Source: a bacterium
Lineage (GTDB): Bacteria > Desulfobacterota > DSWW01
Length of the DNA: 18,041 nucleotides
Direction of reading: 5' to 3'
NCBI GenBank assembly: GCA_030609865.1
Contig: JAUWSZ010000003.1
Span: 1-18,041 of the forward strand
Shown in pieces: positions 6,534 to 14,245 of the stretch. The notes beneath the pieces are model-generated. The model saw only the letters and a list, made by a program, of their open reading frames with translations, was not told the DNA's origin and did no database searches. How positions within the stretch are numbered: the stretch's first letter is position 1; the number at the start of each line of letters is the position of its first letter. Made by a program: the position numbers and the translations under genes.

Positions 6534-8117
6534 ATGAAACCGGAATACAGAAGAAAACAGATCATGGAGGTCGCAAAGAAGGTCTTCGCCACGCACGGGT
6601 ACCACAAAACAAATATCGAAATGATCTGCAAGAAGGCGGGAACCGGCAGAGGAACGATTTATCGATATTTCAAGAACAAGGAAGCGATCTTTGCCGTTAT
6701 CCTGGAAGAGAACCTCGAGGACATGAACCGGCAAATGATTGACGGATATGATTTTAGGCCGCTCTGCTTCGACAAGAGAGAGGAACTCGTGAACGCCTAT
6801 GTGGAGAGCCTGGAACGGATCCTTACCTTCATGCTTGCAGACCGCGACTTCGCCAGGATCGCGCTCGATGTGTCATCCGGCGTGAGCAGCCGATTCACGG
6901 AGATCCGTCAAGATTATGAACGCAAGAACCTTTCCTTGATCAGGACCATGATGGACCAGTGGAAATGCAATGACCTTGTCAGACAGGACCTTGATACGGA
7001 GTTGGCGGCCATCCGGTTGAGTGGGGCCATGGAAAAGATTGCCAGGACCTATCTGTTTGATCAAAAGATGAAGTTTGACAAGGAGCAGATCCGGACCTTG
7101 GCGAGGAAGAACGCAGAACTCGACCTTCACGGGATGCTCGTCTCCGAGTGTAGGGCTCCCGACGGGAGAACGCGAATCTCCAATCTGCAGGGAGACGAAT
7201 ACATGAGCTCAGATCTCGTCTATCAGCAACCAAGAAAAATAGAACCCAAACCGCCCCCGCCGAGGATCAAACTGGACAAATGCACCGGCTGCGGACTCTG
7301 CGCCTCGGTCTGCGTCGTAATGGAAAAACGGAACAAGAAGGTTGTCATTACAAGACCGGAACTCTGTATTCGCTGTGGCCATTGTGTATCCATTTGTCCG
7401 TCGAATGCGATCGTGGGGCCGTCGGTCGAGGCAAAGCGGCTGACGGATCGGGCCCGTGCTGCCGCACCCTCTGCAACTTCCCTGCAGTTTCTTCTTCGTT
7501 CCCGCAGGTCTGTCAGGCGATACAAACGCAAGCCGATCCGCAAGAAGGATATGGATAAGATCCTCGAGGCCGGGAGGTATACGCCCACAGGCACGAACAC
7601 TCAGGGCATAGAGTACATTCTTATCACCGACCCGGACAAAATCGCGCGTCTAAGGAAAATGACCATGCCGGCTGTTATCAGGCTGTTTGGCATGGCGGTG
7701 CGCGTGTCCAAAATCCCGATCCTGTCTGGTTTTCTCCTGGGTGAACAAGCCGCAGACAACTTTCAAAAGATCTACACGCCGGCACTCAAAGCAATTGACG
7801 AATATACGAGGCGAGGCGACGACAGGCTTTTCTACCACGCCCCGGCCATCATACTCGTGCACGGCGAAAAGCTGGACGATATGGCCTTTTCCTGCTCGGC
7901 AGCCCTGTACAGTTGTTCGCTGATGGCCCATACCCTGGGTATCGGGTGCTGCCTGAACGGTTTCCTGATGCTGGCTGCCAACCGCGACACGAAGGTCAAG
8001 AAATGGTTGGGTATCCCCAGGAGCCATAAATGCCACGCTGCGATGACCCTTGGTTACCAGGATGTCTCGTACAACCACCTGGTAAAACGAAACCCGGTCA
8101 AGGTCAGGTGCTTATAG
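6534..8117 (+). CDS. TetR-type regulator fused to a 2x[4Fe-4S] ferredoxin domain and a nitroreductase domain
   Basis: One uninterrupted frame of 527 residues with three parts. Residues 1 to about 200 are a complete TetR-family regulator: the helix-turn-helix falls at about 27-50 (GRGTIYRYFKNKEAIF) and a helical ligand-binding/dimer domain follows. Residues 250-288 carry two 4Fe-4S motifs (Cys 250, 253, 256, 260 and 278, 281, 284, 288). From about 320 to the end is an FMN-binding nitroreductase domain, starting with RRSVRRYKRKP and including PTGTNTQG and GIGCCLNG. Ferredoxin-nitroreductase proteins are a known family; a TetR head on one is unusual. An internal ATG at 7203 (residue 224) has its own strong ribosome site, so a free ferredoxin-nitroreductase of 304 residues may also be made. 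ATG 6534 is the first possible start, as a stop lies in frame at 6516. A lost stop codon between two genes is the alternative reading. Confidence 0.85.
   Translation: MKPEYRRKQIMEVAKKVFATHGYHKTNIEMICKKAGTGRGTIYRYFKNKEAIFAVILEENLEDMNRQMIDGYDFRPLCFDKREELVNAYVESLERILTFMLADRDFARIALDVSSGVSSRFTEIRQDYERKNLSLIRTMMDQWKCNDLVRQDLDTELAAIRLSGAMEKIARTYLFDQKMKFDKEQIRTLARKNAELDLHGMLVSECRAPDGRTRISNLQGDEYMSSDLVYQQPRKIEPKPPPPRIKLDKCTGCGLCASVCVVMEKRNKKVVITRPELCIRCGHCVSICPSNAIVGPSVEAKRLTDRARAAAPSATSLQFLLRSRRSVRRYKRKPIRKKDMDKILEAGRYTPTGTNTQGIEYILITDPDKIARLRKMTMPAVIRLFGMAVRVSKIPILSGFLLGEQAADNFQKIYTPALKAIDEYTRRGDDRLFYHAPAIILVHGEKLDDMAFSCSAALYSCSLMAHTLGIGCCLNGFLMLAANRDTKVKKWLGIPRSHKCHAAMTLGYQDVSYNHLVKRNPVKVRCL
7189..7205 (+). 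promoter_or_regulatory. Internal ribosome binding site and start codon inside the regulator fusion
   Basis: AGGGAG at 7189-7194 is followed, after 8 bases, by an in-frame ATG at 7203. The downstream peptide (MSSDLVYQQP, then the first ferredoxin Cys 27 residues from this Met) looks like the N-terminus of an ordinary stand-alone ferredoxin-nitroreductase. The site suggests that the two halves were once, or still are, translated separately. Confidence 0.55.
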
Positions 8118-8151
8118 CGGCCACTACATGCGAAATTGGGGGGCGCGAGTC

Positions 8152-9489
8152 ATGGAACAAGACAAAGAACTCGGGCGGGTTTTAGAGATTCATGATGCAT
8201 TGCGGGAAATAGCCCAGCTCTGGGTCCAGAGCGAGGATTGGGAAGAAGACAAGGCGCTGCGTCTCAGGGAGGAAGGCGTCCTCCTGAACCATAAGCGGTA
8301 CTTCAGGAGTATTCCCGCCTATCGTGCACTGGCAGAAGATGCCGGTATAGATGAAGAGGTTACGGATGTTGAGGTCATCAAGACTGATCTCATGTTTGCA
8401 ACCGACATCTTCAAATCCTATGACCCGGCTCTCATAGATGACGGTGACTGGCAGCAGATGACCGCGTGGCTTCGAACGGTCTTCAGCGGTGATCTTCCGG
8501 GGGATTATTCAACCATACAGAGCCTGGAGGAATGGATCGAAAGAGTCATGGAGGCAGAGCTCAATATCATGACGAGTAGTGGGACCTCGGGTCAGTATTC
8601 TTTTGTCCCTCGGGACAACAATACGCGCATGGGCCTCATGATGAATTCTGCGCTCGTTTTTCAACCTTTCTTCGGAAAAGTTCTCGAAAACATATCTGAA
8701 TACGATGCAGCCATCATGAATTTCAAGAGCGGATCCGCCGGCGTCCAGGCTGCCAGCAACAGCATAGCCAATATCGTGCAGAACGCCTATTGTCTGTACG
8801 ACATGCACATGCCCGCGGACGCTGTTCGTGTTCTTCAAAGAGGACCGCGAAACGATGAGGAAAGGAAGTTCATCGAGGAGTTCGAGAGGGTGATGACAAC
8901 GGAAAAGGATCTCCGGTACGAGGTGATGCTGGATAACATCCGTGCGTCTGTGAAGAATGGGCAAAAGATCCTGATGCAGAGCGCCTGCTATCAACTGAAG
9001 GAGCTCTGCACGAAGGCTGTGGAGCAGGGGGGGGTGATCTTACCGGAAGGAAGCGTCTTGCTCTTTGGAGGAGGGTGGAAGACCTTCGAGGGCGAGAAGA
9101 TGGGGAAGGCAGAGCTGGTCGAATTGATTGACGCGGCATTTGGTCTGAAGGGAGAGAATGCCTTAGAGGGCTATTCCATGATCGAGATGAACACGATGAT
9201 GACGTGCTGCAGCGAAGCCAGGTTTCACATCCCGCCCCTTATGGAGCCCATCGTTTTTGATGAAGCCCTGATGCCCAAGCCGGGGGCCGGCCAACCAGGG
9301 ATATTCGGGTTCCTGGACCCCTTTGCCCTGTCCTACCCGGGATTTCTCATCTCCGGCGACCAGATCAATCTCTGGCATGGCGAATGCCCATGCGGCAGAA
9401 AGGGATATGCCATTGATGGGGAAATCCAGAGAGTTGCCGGAAAGGAAGTGAAGGGGTGCGGTGGTATCATGGCTTCGGTGAAGGCTTAG
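8152..9489 (+). CDS. LuxE-like acyl-protein synthetase (adenylate-forming)
   Basis: 445 residues. In the lux system LuxE activates a fatty acid with ATP and passes the acyl group through its own cysteine to the reductase LuxC. Visible family blocks: the phosphate loop SSGTSG at 142-147, GGGW at 306-309, YSMIE at 341-345 in the place of the adenylate-forming A5 motif, and Asp403 in SGDQINLW, the likely ribose-binding aspartate. Cys436 lies ten residues from the end, comparable to the C-terminal acyl-accepting cysteine of LuxE; Cys412 and Cys414 (ECPCG) are further thiols. ATG 8152 is preferred over 8128 because a G-rich site lies 8 bases before it and nothing precedes 8128. It is longer than bioluminescence LuxE (about 370-380 residues), mainly at the N-terminus. 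The luxC-like gene follows after 16 bases. Confidence 0.82.
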   Translation: MEQDKELGRVLEIHDALREIAQLWVQSEDWEEDKALRLREEGVLLNHKRYFRSIPAYRALAEDAGIDEEVTDVEVIKTDLMFATDIFKSYDPALIDDGDWQQMTAWLRTVFSGDLPGDYSTIQSLEEWIERVMEAELNIMTSSGTSGQYSFVPRDNNTRMGLMMNSALVFQPFFGKVLENISEYDAAIMNFKSGSAGVQAASNSIANIVQNAYCLYDMHMPADAVRVLQRGPRNDEERKFIEEFERVMTTEKDLRYEVMLDNIRASVKNGQKILMQSACYQLKELCTKAVEQGGVILPEGSVLLFGGGWKTFEGEKMGKAELVELIDAAFGLKGENALEGYSMIEMNTMMTCCSEARFHIPPLMEPIVFDEALMPKPGAGQPGIFGFLDPFALSYPGFLISGDQINLWHGECPCGRKGYAIDGEIQRVAGKEVKGCGGIMASVKA

Positions 9490-9505
9490 GAGAGGGAATG
9501 GGACC

Positions 9506-11164
9506 ATGAAGACCATTGAAGAGCTTTGCCGGGAGCATGATCTTCTCACCTTGGGGAAGGATAACATTGTACGGGTTCCCTTCCTTGTCAAAGGTACCCT
9601 CCGGGTTCCTCCACCCGTGGGGATGAAAAGAATACGGGAGGGCTTTTCAGCAAAGGAAAAGGCGACGGGAAAACCGGCAAATGCGGTCACCACGGTCGGG
9701 CTGGAAGACGCACAGGTGCTCAGGGAGCCTGTCCTTAACCGGGAGACCATGCGTTGTACGGATGAGTTTGTCTATCAGGTTCTTCCCGCCTTTGATCCCG
9801 AAGAATTGATCGAGCGGGACTTCGACCGAGTGGTGAGCGAGCTTTACAATCTGCCCTTCGAGGAAGTGCTTGATTTTCTGGGGAAGATCTCATCCGCCTT
9901 GTCATCATGCCCGGAACTCTTGGAGACGTTGCAGCGAGTGTTCCGGCGTACAGCGACCGTTGCAGACCTGTATATCAATTTCTCCTTCACCAGCCTCGGG
10001 TATTTGCTGAATCCGGATGCTGCCAGGGTGATGGTAGATAGTGAGCTCTCGAGTTTCGGAATACAGGGGTCTCGCTTCATGGACACCTGGGTGCAGGTTT
10101 CCGATACCAGCATGGGAGGGCTTTCTGAAGAACTGTCGCCTACGAAAGCGAAAGAAACTTCAGGGGATTATAAGAGTCCTGAGAAGATGTATTTGAGAGC
10201 TATGCCCACCCGGCAGCTTCACATTACCGCGGGGAACGCCCCAGCCATCCCCATTATCTCCACCTGCAGGGCCATCAGCCTCAAATCCCCGGCCGTCATC
10301 AAATCCCCGTACGGAGCCACCCTGGGGGGAGCCCTGGTAAGCCTCGCCGCCTGCGCCGTAGCCCCCGATCATCCCAGTGTCCGGAACCTCTCCATCGTCT
10401 ACTGGCCGGGCGGAGATGAGAGTGTGGAGGAAGTCTTCTTTGGCCCTGAAGCCTTTGACAGGATCGTCATATGGGGTGCTCCCGATGCTGTTGCGAGTGT
10501 AAAGTCCCGTGCCCTATTCACAAAACTCGTGACCCTGAATCCCCGTTACGGAATGAGCTGGATCGGCCGGGAAGCATTCGAAAACGACGACTTCAAGGAA
10601 GCGGCCAGGCGGGGAGCCGTGGATACCATGATCTGGAATCAGAAAGCCTGCATCGCATCGTCGGTGCACTATGTGGAAGGGGATGATGAACAGGTCACAG
10701 CCTATGCCCAGGCTGTTCAGAAGGAGCTTTCCGAATGGGATCGGATTGCTCCGAATTTCCTAGAGCCTGCGGCGCAAGGACAGATTCGCAGGCTGCGCCG
10801 CGGGAAACTGCTAAATGCGCAATGGATGACTAACAAACAAAACGAAGGCGACATGAAGAACGAAGGTGTTTCCTCGCTGGTGATCGTTGTCAAAGGTGAG
10901 TTTGATATGATGGACCATACATTGAGCCGGATGGTGATCGTTCGTCCGGTTTCTCGCCTTGAGGATGCCCTTCCGTTCCTGAATCACAGCGTATCCACGG
11001 TTGGCGTGTTTCCGGAGTCGCGAAGGATCGAGCTGTGCGACCGCATACTGGCCAGGGGGGTGTCAACGACCTACCCCCTGGGCATGGGTGACCGAATGTC
11101 GACTGGATTGGCCCATGACGGCATGAACGTGTACAGCGAACTCATGGATTGGAAGAACCGATAA
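9506..11164 (+). CDS. LuxC-like acyl-CoA/acyl-protein reductase
   Basis: 552 residues, longer than LuxC of luminous bacteria (about 480), with extra sequence at the N-terminus. The LuxC family is related to aldehyde dehydrogenases and reduces an enzyme-bound acyl thioester to the aldehyde with NADPH. The glycine/proline segment ITAGNAPAIPIIS and the following SLKSPAVIKSPYGAT are the nucleotide-binding blocks; Cys382 in NQKACIASS is the expected catalytic thiol. A strong AGGAGAGG site precedes the ATG, 16 bases after the luxE-like stop, so the two are surely cotranscribed and probably form a complex. No luciferase (luxA/luxB) or acyltransferase (luxD) gene is present, so the aldehyde serves another purpose, or the pair runs in reverse to oxidise an aldehyde. 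Chain length and substrate are not readable. Confidence 0.85.
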   Translation: MKTIEELCREHDLLTLGKDNIVRVPFLVKGTLRVPPPVGMKRIREGFSAKEKATGKPANAVTTVGLEDAQVLREPVLNRETMRCTDEFVYQVLPAFDPEELIERDFDRVVSELYNLPFEEVLDFLGKISSALSSCPELLETLQRVFRRTATVADLYINFSFTSLGYLLNPDAARVMVDSELSSFGIQGSRFMDTWVQVSDTSMGGLSEELSPTKAKETSGDYKSPEKMYLRAMPTRQLHITAGNAPAIPIISTCRAISLKSPAVIKSPYGATLGGALVSLAACAVAPDHPSVRNLSIVYWPGGDESVEEVFFGPEAFDRIVIWGAPDAVASVKSRALFTKLVTLNPRYGMSWIGREAFENDDFKEAARRGAVDTMIWNQKACIASSVHYVEGDDEQVTAYAQAVQKELSEWDRIAPNFLEPAAQGQIRRLRRGKLLNAQWMTNKQNEGDMKNEGVSSLVIVVKGEFDMMDHTLSRMVIVRPVSRLEDALPFLNHSVSTVGVFPESRRIELCDRILARGVSTTYPLGMGDRMSTGLAHDGMNVYSELMDWKNR

Positions 11165-11195
11165 GCATGATGAACTCGTGCGTAGGGAGGTGTGC

Positions 11196-12356
11196 ATGAA
11201 GACCCGAGATTTAGTCTTTCGTTTGCTGGCACACAAATTCAACATGTCTTTCATGCCTGTGGTCGTCACGGACGGGGTTGTGGAGCTCATGAAGGACTTC
11301 TATTCCCGCGAGGAGGCATGGCTCCTGGTCCTGATGCCCATGATGCCGGCATCCGCGAAGACGATTGCCAGACTGCAATTCAAGAATGTGGAAAAAGTCG
11401 AAAAGACGCTGCAGGGCATGGTCCCGCGTGGACTGCTGATAGAATTTGTGGATCAGGGTACGCAGAAGTTTCAAATGGCTCCCTTTATCCCCGGCGTGGT
11501 CGAAATGAGATTGATGAAGGGGGAGGATACGCCTGAGAGTCGCCGTTACGCGAAAAAAATGCATGATTTGTTGAAAGATAGCACCAGCCTGGTTCTGGAC
11601 AAGATGGATGGGATGGGGTCCTCCTTTGCACGGGTCATTCCTGTGAATCAGGGTCTCTCTCATGAGAATCAGACTCTTCCGTATGAGGATGTCCGGTCGA
11701 TTATCAACGGAGCGAAGACATTCGCGATTACGCATTGTCATTGCCGCACGCAGAGATTCCTGGCTGATGAAAAGGTCTGCGATGCGCCACGGGATGTCTG
11801 CATGTCTCTGGATTTTGCCGCGGATTTCCTGATTCGGGCCGGCATTGGTAAGGAGGTCGACCGAAAGACAATGCTCGAAAAGCTCGATCTTGCGGAGGAG
11901 CACAACCTTGTCCATATGTCGGACAATTCGAGAAGCGGATTCACTTTCATATGCAATTGCTGTGGATGCTGTTGTGGAATCCTGACCGCCACGACGAAAA
12001 TGGGGAGAAAGGCACCTGTTATCAAATCTTCTCTCGTCGCAGAGTGGGACAGCAAGAAGTGCACGGACTGCGGTAAATGCAGTCGAGTTTGCCAGGTGAA
12101 TGCTCTCACGCAAGTAAACAAGGTGACGCTCTTTTCCGAGGAACGATGTCTTGGCTGCGGAGAGTGCATTGACACATGCCAGGAAGGCGCGCTTCGTCTC
12201 GTACCGCGCTCGGACTGGCAGGAACCGGAGGAAACCTATGGCCACATGGTGGCCGATATGTTGGCGAGAAGAATAAGAGCAGAGACCCTGCTTCGGGTCA
12301 AGAAACTTCCCGGACACGAATATATCGCCAAAGCGATAAACAAGAGGTACGGGTAG
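11196..12356 (+). CDS. Multi-cluster ferredoxin-like protein, long form (array member 1)
   Basis: 386 residues. Residues 1 to about 110 look like a winged helix-turn-helix (AKTIARLQFKNVEKVEKTLQ, then a short beta hairpin), followed by the block PFIPGVVEMRLMKG shared with member 5. Then come CHCR at 181-184 and a CNCCGCCC cluster at 253-260, and two 4Fe-4S motifs: Cys 289, 292, 295, 299 and Cys 318, 321, 324, 328. Both lack the usual proline after the fourth cysteine (VCQ and TCQ), which may alter cluster environment. A helical basic tail of about 50 residues ends the protein. ATG 11196 was chosen because AGGGAGG ends 5 bases before it; an in-frame GTG at 11178 has no such site. No family name is recognised for the central region. 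Electron transfer, or redox sensing through the N-terminal domain, is inferred. Confidence 0.83.
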   Translation: MKTRDLVFRLLAHKFNMSFMPVVVTDGVVELMKDFYSREEAWLLVLMPMMPASAKTIARLQFKNVEKVEKTLQGMVPRGLLIEFVDQGTQKFQMAPFIPGVVEMRLMKGEDTPESRRYAKKMHDLLKDSTSLVLDKMDGMGSSFARVIPVNQGLSHENQTLPYEDVRSIINGAKTFAITHCHCRTQRFLADEKVCDAPRDVCMSLDFAADFLIRAGIGKEVDRKTMLEKLDLAEEHNLVHMSDNSRSGFTFICNCCGCCCGILTATTKMGRKAPVIKSSLVAEWDSKKCTDCGKCSRVCQVNALTQVNKVTLFSEERCLGCGECIDTCQEGALRLVPRSDWQEPEETYGHMVADMLARRIRAETLLRVKKLPGHEYIAKAINKRYG

Positions 12357-12399
12357 GATCTGCAATCAAGTGGAACAACAAAGAGAATGGAGGTCTAGC

Positions 12400-13287
12400 A
12401 TGCTGCTTGACGGATTCGGGAAGCGTTTCGATGAATTCTACAAACGCTTCTTCTCCATTACCAAGGATAGCTGGAAATACTATGCAAAGTTTCAGCCTAC
12501 TTCGGGAAAGATCATCCGGAAGACCTCTCACCCGATTTGGGGACCCTTGGTTAGACGGCTCTACAGGTTTGAAGGGAAGAACTACTATACGCAAGGCCAT
12601 GTTCTGCCGATCAACAAGAGCCTGGACAAGAGTGAGAGAATCGGCAAGTCAATGATAACGCCCATTGATTTGGTGAAAAAGGCGGTGAAGGAATCCAGCT
12701 ATCGTATTGTTCTGCACCGCTGCCTGTGCCGGGATGGCTTCGAATGCAAGGACTACCCGCGAGATTTTGGGTGCCTGATGCTGGGAGAGGCGTGCAGACG
12801 GATGGTGGAGACGGGTATTGCGAAAAGGGTTACGGTAGAAGAGGGGTTGGCATATGTCGATAGAGCTTCAGATCTCGGCCTGGTATCGATCTTGGGATGG
12901 GCAGAGTTCGAGGCTGTTGCCAAGGGAATTTCCCATGAAGATCATACAAACTACTTTGAGATCTGTTTCTGCTGCCCCTGCTGCTGCCTGGGTCTCCAAA
13001 ATTACAAACACATGCACAAGAATGATCACATGCGGAATATCTTCAGGACCATCGGGTGGCGCGCTCAGGGTACCGAAGAGTGCACAAGCTGCGGGAAATG
13101 TGTTGATATCTGCCCCATGCAATGCATTTCTCTCGATGGAAACGGAATTTCTGTTGAGAGTAAGTGCATTGGCTGCGGACTCTGTTCGGTCAACTGTCCA
13201 ACGGACGCCATCGTAATGAAAGAGTTATTACCGATGAAGGACGACCTTCTCGATTATTTCTGGGGCGTTCGGCCGAAAATCACCTGA
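12400..13287 (+). CDS. Multi-cluster ferredoxin-like protein, short form (array member 2)
   Basis: 295 residues. It lacks the winged-helix part and starts instead with a basic, aromatic helix (FDEFYKRFFSITKDSW), then a segment RRLYRFEGK. The central module has CLCR at 108-111, further cysteines at 116 and 125 (DGFEC, RDFGC), and CFCCPCCC at 189-196. Two 4Fe-4S motifs follow, Cys 228, 231, 234, 238 and Cys 256, 259, 262, 266, each with the usual proline after the fourth cysteine. ATG 12400 has GGAGG 6 bases upstream; the frame is open further up to a GTG at 12370 without a ribosome site. It is closest to member 3, from which it is separated by 28 bases, so the two probably arose by tandem duplication. 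Confidence 0.87.
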   Translation: MLLDGFGKRFDEFYKRFFSITKDSWKYYAKFQPTSGKIIRKTSHPIWGPLVRRLYRFEGKNYYTQGHVLPINKSLDKSERIGKSMITPIDLVKKAVKESSYRIVLHRCLCRDGFECKDYPRDFGCLMLGEACRRMVETGIAKRVTVEEGLAYVDRASDLGLVSILGWAEFEAVAKGISHEDHTNYFEICFCCPCCCLGLQNYKHMHKNDHMRNIFRTIGWRAQGTEECTSCGKCVDICPMQCISLDGNGISVESKCIGCGLCSVNCPTDAIVMKELLPMKDDLLDYFWGVRPKIT

Positions 13288-13315
13288 CAGGTCACTGGCA
13301 GTCCAGGAGGGACGC

Positions 13316-14212
13316 ATGGGATTGTACAATAAGTTCCTGAGACGGTATGACGACTTCTACCGAAGGCATCTCTCCCTCACACGGGATACTTGGGGGGTTT
13401 ATACAAAGTTCTACCCAATCGTGGCCGATCAGGTAATGGGTTACTTCAGTCACCCGGTCTTCGGTCCTGTTCTGCGCCGTGTCTTCAGATTCGAGGGGGA
13501 AGGCCACCATGCAGAGGCCTGTATCGTGCCCATACAGCACAATCTGGAATTCAGTAGCAACAACAAGAACATGGTGATTCCGATTCAAAGATTGCGCGAG
13601 GCAGTGGAGGAAGCCAGCTACCGGATCATAATGGAGCGCTGTATCTGTCGAGACAGCTTCAAGTGCAGCAACTTTCCCATAGACTTTGCATGCCTCATGC
13701 TGGGGGAGGCCTGTCGGACCATCGTGGGGAATGGCATTGCACGATATGCAACCGTGGAGGAATCCCTTGCCCACCTGGACAGGGCTGCAGAATTGGGTCT
13801 GGTGGCCATTCCTGCCTGGACGGAAATTGAATCCATTGCAAAGGGCATATCCGAGGAGAACAAAGACAAGTACTTCGAGATCTGCTTTTGCTGCCCCTGC
13901 TGCTGCAACGGGATGAAGAACTTCAAAACCTGGCATGAAGTACCCCAGCTGCGAAAATTGTTCAAGAACGTTGGGTGGCTGGCAAGTGTATCTGAAAAAT
14001 GTATAGGCTGCGGGATCTGTTCGGACATTTGTCCTATGGATGCCATTGCCCTTGGACAGGATGGATTTGCGAAAACCGGGGACACCTGCATTGGATGCGG
14101 TTTGTGTGGCTTCCGGTGTCCTGAAGGGGCCATCGTTATGGAAGAGATCGAGCCTATGAAGGAACACATACTGGATTACCTCGGGGACGCCCGGCCGCAG
14201 ATCAAAGGATAG
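13316..14212 (+). CDS. Multi-cluster ferredoxin-like protein, short form (array member 3)
   Basis: 298 residues, colinear with member 2 along its whole length: YDDFYRRHLSLTRDTW at the start, RRVFRFEGE near 60, then CICR at 109-112 with cysteines in DSFKC and DFACLML, and CFCCPCCC at 190-197. The two 4Fe-4S motifs are Cys 229, 232, 235, 239 and Cys 258, 261, 264, 268. The C-terminus (MKEHILDYLGDARPQI) also matches member 2. AGGAGGG lies just before the ATG. There is no signal peptide or membrane helix, so it should be cytoplasmic, although the aromatic, basic N-terminus could dock on a partner or a membrane surface. Retention of both near-identical copies suggests different partners or gene dosage. 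Confidence 0.88.
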   Translation: MGLYNKFLRRYDDFYRRHLSLTRDTWGVYTKFYPIVADQVMGYFSHPVFGPVLRRVFRFEGEGHHAEACIVPIQHNLEFSSNNKNMVIPIQRLREAVEEASYRIIMERCICRDSFKCSNFPIDFACLMLGEACRTIVGNGIARYATVEESLAHLDRAAELGLVAIPAWTEIESIAKGISEENKDKYFEICFCCPCCCNGMKNFKTWHEVPQLRKLFKNVGWLASVSEKCIGCGICSDICPMDAIALGQDGFAKTGDTCIGCGLCGFRCPEGAIVMEEIEPMKEHILDYLGDARPQIKG

Positions 14213-14245
14213 GTGGATGCTTGGCAACAGGAATGGAGGGAACCG

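Noticed and set aside
8128..8151. Upstream ATG for the LuxE-like protein adding eight residues
   Set aside because: No ribosome site precedes it, while a G-rich site sits 8 bases before the ATG at 8152.
8152..11164. Bioluminescence (lux) operon
   Set aside because: No luciferase, acyltransferase or flavin-supply genes of the lux type are in the window, and the neighbours suggest anaerobic metabolism.
11211..12365. A 384-codon minus-strand open frame opposite array member 1
   Set aside because: The opposite strand has all cluster motifs and a ribosome site; this frame is its shadow.
13292..14227. A 311-codon minus-strand open frame opposite array member 3
   Set aside because: Antisense shadow of a gene with paralogues on both sides; no domain features.
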